Positions 6,050 to 13,977 of a stretch of DNA of 14,032 nucleotides are shown here, piece after piece; position 1 is the stretch's first letter; each line of letters opens with the position of its first letter. This stretch comes from CAYWHE01 sp964458125 (GTDB taxonomy: Bacteria > Bacteroidota > Bacteroidia > AKYH767-A > OLB10), in the NCBI GenBank assembly GCA_964458125.1, contig CAYWHE010000101.1:1-14032 (forward strand). The letters run 5' to 3'. A program made the translations under genes and the position numbers. The notes below the pieces were generated by a model, which had not been told where the DNA came from, made no database searches, and was given only the letters and a program-made list of their open reading frames with translations.

Positions 6050-7387
6050 ATGTTTAAAAAAATTCTCATCGCCAACCGTGGTGAAATAGCCTTGCGGATC
6101 ATCCGCACCTGTAAGGAAATGAACATCCGGACGGTAGCCGTCTATTCCACAGCCGACAAGCAAAGCCTCCATGTACGTTTTGCCGATGAAGCAGTTTGTA
6201 TAGGCCCGCCTCCAAGCCGCGATTCCTACCTGAATATTGCCAATATCATTTCAGCAGCCGAAATCACCAATGCCGATGCCATTCATCCGGGTTATGGCTT
6301 TTTGTCGGAAAACTCCAAATTTTCACAGGTTTGCAAGGATCATAACATCAAATTCATCGGGGCCACCCCGGAGCAGATCGACTCCATGGGTGATAAAAGC
6401 AATGCCAAGGAGACAATGAAAAAGGCCGGTGTGCCTACCATACCCGGCTCCGACGGATTGCTCACCGACCTCAAGGAAGGCTTGTCAACAGCAAAAAAAA
6501 TCGGATATCCTGTCATCCTGAAAGCTACAGCAGGAGGAGGAGGACGCGGCATGCGGATCGTATGGGTGCCGGAAGAATTTGAAGGCCACTGGGATTCGGC
6601 CAGGCAGGAGGCAGCGGCTGCTTTTGGCAACGATGGCATGTACCTCGAGAAATACATCGAGGAACCCCGTCATATCGAAATACAGATTGCGGGCGACCAG
6701 TATGGAAAGGCCTGTCATTTATCAGAAAGGGATTGTTCCATTCAACGCAGGCATCAGAAACTGATTGAAGAAACACCTTCTCCTTTTATGACCGACAAGC
6801 TCCGGAAGCAAATGGGAGAAGCCGCCATCAAAGCCGCGCTGGCCGTCAGTTACGAAGGTGTCGGCACGGTGGAATTCCTGGTGGATAAGTACAGGAATTT
6901 TTATTTTATGGAGATGAACACCCGGATACAGGTTGAACATCCCATCACCGAGGAGTTGATCAATTATGACCTCATCAAGGAGCAGATCAAGATAGCCGCA
7001 GGCGTTCCTATTTCGGGCAAGAATCATTTTCCCACCATGCATGCCATCGAATGCCGTATCAATGCGGAGGATCCCTATAATGGCTTCAGGCCATGCCCCG
7101 GCAGGATCATCAACCTGCACGTCCCGGGCGGTCACGGGGTGCGCGTGGATTCACACATTTATGCCGGTTACACCATTCCCTCCAATTACGATTCCATGAT
7201 TGCCAAAATCATCACCATTGCCCAGACCCGCGATGAGGCCATCAACACCATGGAGCGGGCACTGAGTGAATATGTGATCGAAGGAATCAAGACAACCATA
7301 CCGTTTCATGTGCAGCTCATGCAGAATGAAGATTTCCGGAAAGGAAATTACACCACCAAGTTTATGGAAGGCTTCAAATTGTTGTAA
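6050..7387 (+). CDS. accC: Biotin carboxylase subunit of acetyl-CoA carboxylase
   Basis: AccC uses ATP and bicarbonate to carboxylate the biotin on AccB. The 445-residue protein matches the family length of about 447-449. The N-terminal domain opens MFKKILIANRGEIALRIIR. The ATP-grasp core follows, with Lys116 (MGDKSNAK), Lys158 (VILKAT), the glycine-rich loop GGGGRGM (162-168), metal ligands Glu275 and Glu288, and the active-site run MNTRIQVEHP (289-298, including Arg292 and Glu296). Arg336 in ECRINAE matches the conserved bicarbonate/biotin-pocket arginine. Everything needed for catalysis is present. The length excludes a long pyruvate or propionyl-CoA carboxylase with a fused carrier domain. 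Carboxyltransferase genes are not in this window. A possible terminator follows the gene at 7410, ending the lipid cluster. Confidence 0.97.
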   Translation: MFKKILIANRGEIALRIIRTCKEMNIRTVAVYSTADKQSLHVRFADEAVCIGPPPSRDSYLNIANIISAAEITNADAIHPGYGFLSENSKFSQVCKDHNIKFIGATPEQIDSMGDKSNAKETMKKAGVPTIPGSDGLLTDLKEGLSTAKKIGYPVILKATAGGGGRGMRIVWVPEEFEGHWDSARQEAAAAFGNDGMYLEKYIEEPRHIEIQIAGDQYGKACHLSERDCSIQRRHQKLIEETPSPFMTDKLRKQMGEAAIKAALAVSYEGVGTVEFLVDKYRNFYFMEMNTRIQVEHPITEELINYDLIKEQIKIAAGVPISGKNHFPTMHAIECRINAEDPYNGFRPCPGRIINLHVPGGHGVRVDSHIYAGYTIPSNYDSMIAKIITIAQTRDEAINTMERALSEYVIEGIKTTIPFHVQLMQNEDFRKGNYTTKFMEGFKLL

Positions 7388-7409
7388 GACGGTTGACATC
7401 CTGGTAGCG

Positions 7410-7436
7410 GCCGGGCTGAAGACCGGTTTTTCTTTT
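7410..7436 (+). terminator. Possible terminator after accC
   Basis: A short stem of GCCGG (7410-7414) with CCGGT (7423-7427, one G-T pair), 8-base loop, leads directly into TTTTTCTTTT. The stem is only five pairs, so strength is uncertain, but the position between two functionally unrelated groups of genes supports it. Confidence 0.4.
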
Positions 7437-7462
7437 GTCTTTTGACCCTGGCAACAGGAATT

Positions 7463-8656
7463 ATGTCTGAATCTCCAGGAACCATGGCACGTACACCCGG
7501 AAATAAAAAAAAACTCAGGATATTGTTTCTCACCAGGTGGTACCCGGATGCCACCGACCCCCAGTTGGGTGTGTTTGTAAAAAAACACGCACAGGCAGCA
7601 GCCTGCTTTGATGATGTGACGCTGGCCTATATCTCTCCCCATCACCCGGAACGGCATGTGACCGACCTGTACCTGCAGGATGAAGAACAGGTCCGGCAGT
7701 TGTTCCTCCATTACCGGCAGTCGCGATTTGCCTGGCTGAATGCCCTGAGGTATTTTTTAAAAATCAACCGGGCCTGGAAGGCGGCACTTAAAAACGCAGG
7801 GCGTCCGGATGTCATCCATGCCAACCTGCTGACCAGGACAGGATTGCTGGCTCTGTACCTGTCACGCAGGCATGGAGTGCCGTATGTCATTACGGAACAC
7901 TGGACAGGATTTGTAAACGGAAAATACCGGAAGAAACCTGCCTGGTACCGTTGGCTTGCCAGGCAGGTGGTGAAGCGTGCGGCTGCCCTGACCGTTGTTT
8001 CAGACAGTTTACGGAAAGCGATGGTGGAACTGGGATTTGGGCCTGAAGTGAAGGTGATACCCAACGTGGTGGATGTTCCGGCCCGCACTGCCGTTCAGGC
8101 GCATGCGAAAACCAGGTTCCTTACCGTTGCGGATTTGCTGGATGAACAGAAAAACATCAGCGCCACCCTGCGCGCGACAGCACGGATTGCCGCCGACAGG
8201 CAGGATTTTGAATTTCACCTCATTGGCGGAGGCCCGGATGAGGACATGCTAAAAAAGCTGAGTGATGAATTGGGGATAAAGAATACTTTTGTTTTCTTCC
8301 ATGGTCGTAAAACCAACGAAGAGGTGTATCAGCATATTTTATCCAGCGACTTTGTGGTTGTGAACAGCAGGGTGGAAACTTTTTCCGTTGTGACAGCCGA
8401 GGCCCTGGCCTGCGGAAAACCTGTTGTAGCTACTATTTCAGGAGGACCTGAAGAAATCATCACTGCGGAAACCGGTATGCTGATTGAGAAGGATAACGGA
8501 CAGGAATTGGAGAAGGCCATTCGAACCATGCTCGATACCTTCAAAACATATGATCCGGTCAGGTTAAGGGTATCGGTGGAAGCCCGGTTCGGGAGAAAAG
8601 AAACAGGTCTGCAACTCCATCAATTGTATTCGGCCATATGCCGGACCGGCAAATGA
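7463..8656 (+). CDS. GT4-family glycosyltransferase
   Basis: The 397-residue product is a GT-B fold retaining glycosyltransferase that moves a sugar from a nucleotide-sugar donor to a glycan or lipid-linked acceptor at the cytoplasmic face of the membrane. The N-terminal domain starts at KLRILFLTRWYPDATDPQLG (17-36), a layout common in GT4 enzymes of exopolysaccharide synthesis. ITEHWTGF (143-150) and VVSDSLRK (178-185) form the acceptor side, and VIPNVVD (198-204) marks the change to the second domain. The C-terminal domain has LIGGGPDE (253-260) and the donor-site E-x7-E motif, Glu305 and Glu313 (ETFSVVTAE). The ATG at 7463 is chosen over an upstream TTG at 7442; ATG 7484 is also possible. 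The stop overlaps the next gene by ATGA, so the two are translationally coupled. The sugar and acceptor cannot be predicted. Confidence 0.92.
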   Translation: MSESPGTMARTPGNKKKLRILFLTRWYPDATDPQLGVFVKKHAQAAACFDDVTLAYISPHHPERHVTDLYLQDEEQVRQLFLHYRQSRFAWLNALRYFLKINRAWKAALKNAGRPDVIHANLLTRTGLLALYLSRRHGVPYVITEHWTGFVNGKYRKKPAWYRWLARQVVKRAAALTVVSDSLRKAMVELGFGPEVKVIPNVVDVPARTAVQAHAKTRFLTVADLLDEQKNISATLRATARIAADRQDFEFHLIGGGPDEDMLKKLSDELGIKNTFVFFHGRKTNEEVYQHILSSDFVVVNSRVETFSVVTAEALACGKPVVATISGGPEEIITAETGMLIEKDNGQELEKAIRTMLDTFKTYDPVRLRVSVEARFGRKETGLQLHQLYSAICRTGK

Positions 8657-9522
8657 CAGATACTTTCTACGATAATCCATCCCACTGGAAGGCCATGCAT
8701 ACCCGTTATGGCGGGTCACTCAAAGCTGTGGGACGAAGCGGCCTGTCGGAGACCTATAACCGTTATAAATACAGGTCGGAAGAGGAGACTTTTATACAGG
8801 TCCTGAACCTGGTCCTGGCTGCCGGAGGAAATTCCGGGCTTCCCCTGAAGGTGCTTGAAATTGGTGCGGGCACCGGATACTGGCTTCGGGTGGTGAAGTC
8901 GTCAGCAGGAGAAAAAGGGATCCCTTTGAAACTCACCGCTCTTGACCTGAGCGGGGAGGCCCTGGAAAGACTGTCCCTGCAACTGCCCGGAACCGAGTGT
9001 CTGACCGTGAATGCCGGACTTGCAAAAACGGACCTGTTGGCTGGCCGTTTCGACCTGGTGATGGCAAATTACTGCCTGCATCACATTACCAATACCACGC
9101 AATTTCTCAATGCCCTTCAGCTAGCCGTAAACAGCGTGAAACCGGGCGGGTACCTGATGCTGATGGATTGTTTTATCGACAGGCCATATTCCCCTTATTA
9201 TTCCGTTGACCCTGAAACCTATACCGGAAGCGGTCTGTCAAGAAAACTGGATCTGGTGGACCAGGTATGCTCCGGCCGCAGGATGAAACGGATCATGATG
9301 GTTGACCCGATCTCCTACCTGATGAATAATGTCCTGGAAGATAAGTCTGAAAGGGCTTTTCAAAAAAAGAGCAGGCTGTGGCGGTTGCTCCACCGGCTGT
9401 ACAAATCGGAAACGATCAGCAGGTTCCTGATGCCCCTGGTCTTTCCGGTCGACCGTTACCTGAAAAACAAACACCGCGGATTCAGCACAAGACTGCTCCT
9501 TTATCATAAACAGGAATCATGA
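8653..9522 (+). CDS. Class I SAM-dependent methyltransferase in a glycan module
   Basis: The 289-residue protein has a Rossmann methyltransferase core. Motif I is VLEIGAGTG (67-75), an acidic strand end is ALDLSGEAL (96-104), motif IV is FDLVMANYCLHH (133-144), and SVKPGGYLMLMDCF (161-174) is the following strand with a typical KPGG turn. Residues 235-289 form a basic, helical C-terminal tail that could touch membrane or lipid-linked substrate. The ATG at 8653 is preferred over 8638 because it forms a clean ATGA overlap with the glycosyltransferase stop. The HH pair after the motif IV NYC is seen in methyltransferases acting on small molecules or sugars. With the neighbours it probably methylates a sugar of the glycan being built, but the family is broad and the substrate is inferred only from context. 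Confidence 0.85.
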   Translation: MTDTFYDNPSHWKAMHTRYGGSLKAVGRSGLSETYNRYKYRSEEETFIQVLNLVLAAGGNSGLPLKVLEIGAGTGYWLRVVKSSAGEKGIPLKLTALDLSGEALERLSLQLPGTECLTVNAGLAKTDLLAGRFDLVMANYCLHHITNTTQFLNALQLAVNSVKPGGYLMLMDCFIDRPYSPYYSVDPETYTGSGLSRKLDLVDQVCSGRRMKRIMMVDPISYLMNNVLEDKSERAFQKKSRLWRLLHRLYKSETISRFLMPLVFPVDRYLKNKHRGFSTRLLLYHKQES

Positions 9523-10325
9523 CGAAGTTTGAAAAGATTGCCTCGATTATAAACAGACTCCTCCGTTCCCCCGGCGTCATCAGGGAACTGTTTGATGAGG
9601 AGTCGTTTTACCGGAATAAGGTGCAGGAAACTTACGGCCTGAAGGACGGACTCCCCCAGGTCAGCCTGACAGAGCTGTTTCCGGTATTTGACGTGACCGT
9701 GGAGCCGTTCAGCTTCCTGGACGGTACGTCCCTGCCCATCGACATAGCCCTGCTGAAATCCCTGGCATCTTCGTATAAGGATTGTCGTTATTTTGAAATC
9801 GGGACGTGGCGTGGTGAGAGTGTGGCCAACGTTGCCGCTGTGGCATCCCATTGCATTACGCTGAATCTGCCCGACCGGACCATGCGTGAAGCGGGGCTTC
9901 CGGAATCCTATGTCTCCCTGCACCGTTTTTTTTCAAAGCATCTTCCCCAGGTGCAGCATCTCCAGCATGACTCCCGGACATTTGATTTCGCACCGTATGA
10001 AAAAAAACAGGACCTGGTGTTCATTGATGGCGACCATCATTACGAAAACGTGAAATCGGATACGGCTAATGCCTTCCGCCTCCTGTCTGGCGAGGATGCC
10101 GTCATCGTCTGGCACGACTATGCGTTAAGCCCGGAATCAATCCGATGGACAGTGCTGGCAGGCATACTGGACGGGTGTCCGTCCGGCAGGAGGCCTTTCC
10201 TCTACCAGGTATCCAATACCATGTGCGCCATCTATACGACCAGGCGGCTCGCCACGCGGAAACTGACTCCTTTTGAGAAGCCTGATCATGTTTTCTCCAT
10301 CCGAATAAGGACCCAAAAAGGTTGA
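9519..10325 (+). CDS. Class I SAM-dependent methyltransferase, Methyltransf_24-like
   Basis: The 268-residue protein carries a shortened methyltransferase core: YFEIGTWRGESVANVA (91-106) is motif I, LVFIDGDHHYENVKSD (166-181) holds the metal/substrate acidic residues, and VIVWHDYA (195-202) ends a following strand. This FIDGDHxY...WHDY arrangement is typical of Methyltransf_24 proteins found in polysaccharide and antibiotic-sugar clusters, where they methylate hydroxyl groups with help from a divalent metal. About 85 residues before motif I have no clear match. The gene begins by an ATGA overlap with the previous methyltransferase and ends 4 bases before the flippase gene, so it is part of one transcript. 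Two adjacent methyltransferases suggest a glycan with at least two methylations or one enzyme specialised for a lipid carrier. The substrate is not deducible. Confidence 0.82.
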   Translation: MTKFEKIASIINRLLRSPGVIRELFDEESFYRNKVQETYGLKDGLPQVSLTELFPVFDVTVEPFSFLDGTSLPIDIALLKSLASSYKDCRYFEIGTWRGESVANVAAVASHCITLNLPDRTMREAGLPESYVSLHRFFSKHLPQVQHLQHDSRTFDFAPYEKKQDLVFIDGDHHYENVKSDTANAFRLLSGEDAVIVWHDYALSPESIRWTVLAGILDGCPSGRRPFLYQVSNTMCAIYTTRRLATRKLTPFEKPDHVFSIRIRTQKG

Positions 10326-10329
10326 AGGC

Positions 10330-11613
10330 ATGCTGAGGAAAATTGCTTTTACATTTTCATCCAGGCTGTTTGTAACGGGCATTAATTTCCTGGTTATTTT
10401 GCTGACGGCCCGGTACCTGGGAGCCGAAGGGAGGGGCGTTATCAGCCTGCTGATGCTGGGCATCACCATCAACCTGCTGGTGAGCAATGTATTTGGCGGA
10501 GCGGCCATTTCCTACCTTGCACCCCGGAAGATCATCTCGCGGCTGCTTGTTCCTGCCTACGGATGGGCCATCATTTCCACCCTGCTGGTTACGGCTGTGC
10601 TGGTTGCCATCCGGCTGGTACCGGAAGAAATCGGCCTTCATTTGTTGTTCCTTTCCCTCCTGCAGGCTTTGTATAACATACACCTGAATGTCCTGATCGG
10701 CACCTCACGAATCCGGGAGCATAACCTGGTGAATGTTTTGCAGGTCAGCATGCTGATGGCAGGACTCGTGACGGGACTGATCCTCCTCGGGAACCACAGC
10801 CTCGCTTCGTATATAACTCCATTGTACGTCAGCCTGGCGGTTTCGCTTGGCGCGACATTTTATTTTTTACGGCATGAATTTCATTTCTTCCCGGCGCGCG
10901 AATGGCTCATGGAATGGAAGGCGCTGATTGAAAACGGCTACATCATACAACTGGCCAGCATAGCGCAACTGCTGAATTACCGGCTCAGTTATTACCTGCT
11001 GGATCATTTTACCTCCCTGCCGGAGGAAGGGAAAAAAATGGTCGGGGTTTACTCAACAGCTGTGGCCATTGCAGAGGCCGTCTGGCTGGTCGGGAGAAGC
11101 ATGGGACTGGTGCAATACACGCGGATATTAAAGGAGCAGGATCAGCAGGGCGCCGTCCGCCTGACCCTGTTGTACGGGAAAGTCAGCCTGGTCATTTCCG
11201 TCATTATTCTTCTGCCCCTGCTGTTTTTGCCACCTCTGGTGTATGGACTGGTGTTCGGACCGGCTTTTGAACGGATTCCCTCCATTCTGCTGATGCTGGT
11301 ACCCGGGGTATTGAGTTTTGCCATGGGCCTGATGTTCAGTAATTATTTTGCCGGTTTTGGACTGAACCGGGTTAATCTCCTTGGTTCCTTATGGGGATTG
11401 GGAATCACACTCATGCCTGGTCTGATTTTGGTGCCGGTGTGGGGCATGAAGGGGGCAGCCCTCACGGCCACCTTATCCTACCTGGGAACAGCTTTTTATT
11501 TAATCTACACCTTCCTGAAGCGAACAGGCATGCCCGTTCGTGCGTTATGGCCAGGCAGAAATGATTTCGCCTACGTGAAATTTGAATTAAAAAAACGGCT
11601 TAAACGCATTTAA
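10330..11613 (+). CDS. Wzx-like polysaccharide flippase (MOP superfamily membrane protein)
   Basis: The 427-residue protein is very hydrophobic and shows about twelve membrane spans with short charged loops. The first span is followed by TARYLGAEGRGVISLLML (26-43), the pattern typical of polysaccharide biosynthesis/Wzx proteins of the MOP (MATE-related) superfamily. A large cytoplasmic-type loop is followed by STAVAIAEAVWLVGRSMGLV (about 237-256), and paired C-terminal spans end in the basic tail KFELKKRLKRI. Such proteins flip lipid-linked oligosaccharide from the cytoplasmic to the periplasmic leaflet. The gene starts 4 bases after the methyltransferase stop and closes a glycosyltransferase, methyltransferase, methyltransferase, flippase unit. 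No polymerase (Wzy) or sugar-phosphate starter transferase is in the window, so the pathway must use genes elsewhere. Substrate unknown. Confidence 0.88.
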   Translation: MLRKIAFTFSSRLFVTGINFLVILLTARYLGAEGRGVISLLMLGITINLLVSNVFGGAAISYLAPRKIISRLLVPAYGWAIISTLLVTAVLVAIRLVPEEIGLHLLFLSLLQALYNIHLNVLIGTSRIREHNLVNVLQVSMLMAGLVTGLILLGNHSLASYITPLYVSLAVSLGATFYFLRHEFHFFPAREWLMEWKALIENGYIIQLASIAQLLNYRLSYYLLDHFTSLPEEGKKMVGVYSTAVAIAEAVWLVGRSMGLVQYTRILKEQDQQGAVRLTLLYGKVSLVISVIILLPLLFLPPLVYGLVFGPAFERIPSILLMLVPGVLSFAMGLMFSNYFAGFGLNRVNLLGSLWGLGITLMPGLILVPVWGMKGAALTATLSYLGTAFYLIYTFLKRTGMPVRALWPGRNDFAYVKFELKKRLKRI

Positions 11614-11797
11614 GCTCTCAGGCGGAAATATTCCAGTTCAGGAAAACCTGCAGCTGCCGGATGATTGTTCTTTTTCGCCTGAAGTCTTCTTCAAATGGGT
11701 TGGTGCAGCCTGGAGATGCGGGAGCAAGACTGGTTTATATAAACGGAAATGTAAAAATGGAAATGAAGGAGAAAGCCGGAAGATCCTGTTGCTGCAG
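11614..11797. other. Intergenic region between two convergent genes
   Basis: This stretch separates the flippase gene (+) from the 68-residue gene (-). A 7-bp inverted repeat TCAGGCG (11618-11624) with CGCCTGA (11676-11682), flanked inside by AAA and TTTTT, starts five bases after the flippase stop. The 51-base loop is long, so this is only a weak candidate for the operon terminator. No other element is evident. Confidence 0.4.
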
Positions 11798-12004
11798 TCA
11801 CTCAGCAATCTTCAGGATTTTCATCACGGCTTTTTTTCCTTCTGCTTTGGTGGAAGGTGGTGCCTCCCAGCCTGACAGATTAGCTACAGCGCTGAGAATT
11901 TCCAGTTCGTCCAGGCCGGGATTTTCATCCTTGATTTCCTGGAACAGCATCAACACGTCTTCCTTGTTGTTCAGGTTAATTTTATCGTCTTTCGTTGCGG
12001 GCAT
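11798..12004 (-). CDS. Small acidic protein of unknown function
   Basis: This 68-residue frame reads from an ATG at 12004 down to a TGA at 11798. The product is hydrophilic and helix-forming: residues 12-23 (NKEDVLMLFQEI) and 32-44 (LDELEILSAVANL) look like amphipathic helices, followed by a GWEAPPS turn and a Lys-rich last helix (AVMKILKIAE). It has no cysteine, signal peptide or membrane span, and I do not recognise the family. The opposite strand is also open for 123 codons (11661-12032), but that product is serine-rich with erratic composition and looks like a shadow. The minus-strand reading has normal residue usage for a folded protein. It is transcribed divergently from the 543-residue gene. 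No clear promoter box or ribosome binding site was found, so the call is moderate. Confidence 0.6.
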   Translation of the reverse strand: MPATKDDKINLNNKEDVLMLFQEIKDENPGLDELEILSAVANLSGWEAPPSTKAEGKKAVMKILKIAE

Positions 12005-12043
12005 TGGTATGAAGATAAAACTTGTGGCATAACTAAACGTGCC

Positions 12044-12062
12044 CCGGGATGAAACATCCTGG
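12044..12062. other. Stable hairpin in the divergent intergenic region
   Basis: CCGGGATG (12044-12051) pairs with CATCCTGG (12055-12062) over eight base pairs with one G-T pair and a 3-base AAA loop. On the + strand it is followed by TTTGTTTATT, a poor T run. It lies 40 bases upstream of the start of the minus-strand gene. It could end a short + transcript or act as a protein site; the sequence alone does not say which. Confidence 0.4.
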
Positions 12063-12219
12063 TTTGTTTATTGAATTAAAAATAAGTCCGGGGCCAGGTT
12101 GTTTTAAAACTCATTTCGATGCATGAACCTTTTTTTGAGTATTCAAATATAGTCTATACCCGGCAAGCAATACTGATCAAAATCCATGACTGGGTAACAC
12201 AGTATAATTTGGAAAATTT

Positions 12220-12249
12220 TTGTTTTTTATGAAATTATTTTTATATTTA
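12220..12249 (+). promoter_or_regulatory. Probable promoter of the 543-residue protein gene
   Basis: TTG at 12220-12222 is followed after 19 bases by TATATTTA (12242-12249), seven of eight matches to TAnnTTTG. Predicted transcription near 12255 would leave about 21 bases before the ATG at 12276. The surrounding 60 bases are strongly AT-rich, which raises the chance of accidental matches. Confidence 0.45.
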
Positions 12250-12275
12250 ACCCTTTAAATCAATAGTTTACGGCT

Positions 12276-13907
12276 ATGAAAAATCTAAAAAAAATTTCTG
12301 AACTATTGGATAATCCTTCCAAAGTCAAAGGGAGAAAAAATCCCTGGGCAGGGGAGATTCTCGGTGAGAAGTCCAGGCAGCTGCTGGAAGGCATACGCAG
12401 CAACCGCTTTGAAAATGACGAGGAGGCCGCCGCTGCGTTGTACCGGGATGGAGAGGATCTGAATGGAAAGAAATTCCAGATGCTGAAGAGCAGATTGAAG
12501 AAAAAAATGATTGAGGAGTCGTTTTATATCAACCTGCAGCGGAGCCGGAAGGCTACCTACGAAAAGGCGCTGACGGATGGGTACCGGAACCTGAGCATCG
12601 TGAAAACTTTTTTATCTGCAGGATTGCGCGAGGAGGCCATTGTCATTCTGAAGCCATTATATGAAGATGCACTCCGGTTCCGTTTCACCGACCTGATACT
12701 GGCCTCGGCCCGTATGCTGCGTTACCATGCCAGCCTGACGGGGACAAAGGAGGAAATGGAAGGATATGACAGGGTGTTGATGGAAACCAGCCGGGAACTG
12801 GAAGTGGAGCTGTTTTCTGAAAAAATTATTGAAGAATTGAACCTGGAAGCCAGGTTTTCCTACTCCACCCGCAAGGACCTGGTTAAAAGAACAAAGGATT
12901 ATTATGACCGCCTTTTGCAGTTTGCAGAGAAATACAAATCCCATCTGTTGCAGCTGAATTGTTTCCGGGCCGGCATCCGTTACCATGAATTTGTACAGGA
13001 TTACCATGGCCTCATCCGGGTGTGTGAATCCTGCGAGGATTACCTGCAGCGGCACCCGGTATTTTATCAGCAGGCTCGTTTTGCCGAAATGGCCCTGTTT
13101 AAGATGGACGCCTGTTTGCACCTGCAGGATTACAACCGGGGCAGAGAGTATTCAGCCATCTGCAGCGCCTATTTCAGGAAGGGTACACCCAACTGGTTTG
13201 TATTCATGGAATATTTTTTCCTGCTCTGTCTCCAGACCAGGAACCTGGAGACCTGCCGGGACGTGTTCCGGGAAGTCACCAGGCATGCACGTTTCAGGCA
13301 GATGAATCCCGAGCGTAAGGAAAAATGGAAATTATTTGAAGCATACCTTCAGTTTATTTTACCGGAAAACCATACCGACAAGGGATTCAAATTGTATAAA
13401 TTCATCAATGAAGTGCCGATCTATAACCGGGATAAAAAGGGATACAATGTTTCTATTCTGATCGCCCAGTTTATGCTGTTGTTGAAAATGAATGATTATG
13501 ACCGCTTGCTGTTGAAACAGGATTCATTCCGGAATTACTTCAGCCGCTATGTCAAAAGGAAAACCAATTACCGCAGTTATTACTTTTCCAAAATGCTCCT
13601 GGCCGTTTTGAGGTATAATTTTCATGCCGGGAAAACGGATCAGATCGTCAGAAAATTCCTGTCCAGGCTGCGATCGCATACAGGACGCTATCACGGGGAC
13701 CTGGAATCGCTGGAAGTCATCCCGTATGAACAATTATGGTCGGAGGTGATGGAGAAACTGAAGCAGCATGCAACCGGTTCCCGGTATTTCATCCAGGTTC
13801 CTGCCAGACGCGGAAGGCAAAAAAAGGAACTCTCCAAAAACATGGCGGCAGCCGTACGCTATAAGTCGGAGTCCTCACTGGTTGGATCTGTGACCGGGCT
13901 GGGTTGA
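12276..13907 (+). CDS. Large all-helical protein of unknown function (TPR-like repeats suspected)
   Basis: The 543-residue product has no signal peptide, membrane span or recognised catalytic motif. Almost the whole length can be read as amphipathic helices of 15-20 residues separated by short turns, rich in aromatic and Leu residues; for example LSIVKTFLSAGLREEAIVIL (105-124) and EYFFLLCLQTRNLETCRDVF (311-330) look like paired helices of a solenoid. This resembles tetratricopeptide-type repeats without a clean consensus. The N terminus is basic (KNLKKISELL, then SKVKGRKNPW), residues 71-76 read LKSRLK, and the last 40 residues are basic then Ser/Gly-rich and likely disordered. It may belong to a family of about 500-residue helical proteins I associate with Bacteroidota, but this is from memory and not certain. 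It stands alone with its own promoter and terminator, so context gives no function. A scaffold or binding role is only a guess from the fold. Confidence 0.85.
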   Translation: MKNLKKISELLDNPSKVKGRKNPWAGEILGEKSRQLLEGIRSNRFENDEEAAAALYRDGEDLNGKKFQMLKSRLKKKMIEESFYINLQRSRKATYEKALTDGYRNLSIVKTFLSAGLREEAIVILKPLYEDALRFRFTDLILASARMLRYHASLTGTKEEMEGYDRVLMETSRELEVELFSEKIIEELNLEARFSYSTRKDLVKRTKDYYDRLLQFAEKYKSHLLQLNCFRAGIRYHEFVQDYHGLIRVCESCEDYLQRHPVFYQQARFAEMALFKMDACLHLQDYNRGREYSAICSAYFRKGTPNWFVFMEYFFLLCLQTRNLETCRDVFREVTRHARFRQMNPERKEKWKLFEAYLQFILPENHTDKGFKLYKFINEVPIYNRDKKGYNVSILIAQFMLLLKMNDYDRLLLKQDSFRNYFSRYVKRKTNYRSYYFSKMLLAVLRYNFHAGKTDQIVRKFLSRLRSHTGRYHGDLESLEVIPYEQLWSEVMEKLKQHATGSRYFIQVPARRGRQKKELSKNMAAAVRYKSESSLVGSVTGLG

Positions 13908-13937
13908 AGGCATCACCTTTCCGGATGACGTTTTCAC

Positions 13938-13977
13938 AACCTTAAATGGCTTCCGGCAGTCACAGCCTGAGGTTTTT
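13938..13977 (+). terminator. Probable terminator after the 543-residue protein gene
   Basis: AACCT (13938-13942) pairs with AGGTT (13970-13974), and inside it GGCT (13948-13951) pairs with AGCC (13964-13967), leaving an asymmetric internal loop and a 12-base apical loop. The outer arm runs into TTTTT (13973-13977). The position 30 bases after the stop codon fits a terminator; the interrupted stem keeps confidence moderate. Confidence 0.45.

Noticed and set aside
11661..12032. 123-codon + strand frame after the flippase
   Set aside because: Serine- and cysteine-rich, irregular product without helix pattern, antisense to a more protein-like frame; read as a shadow.
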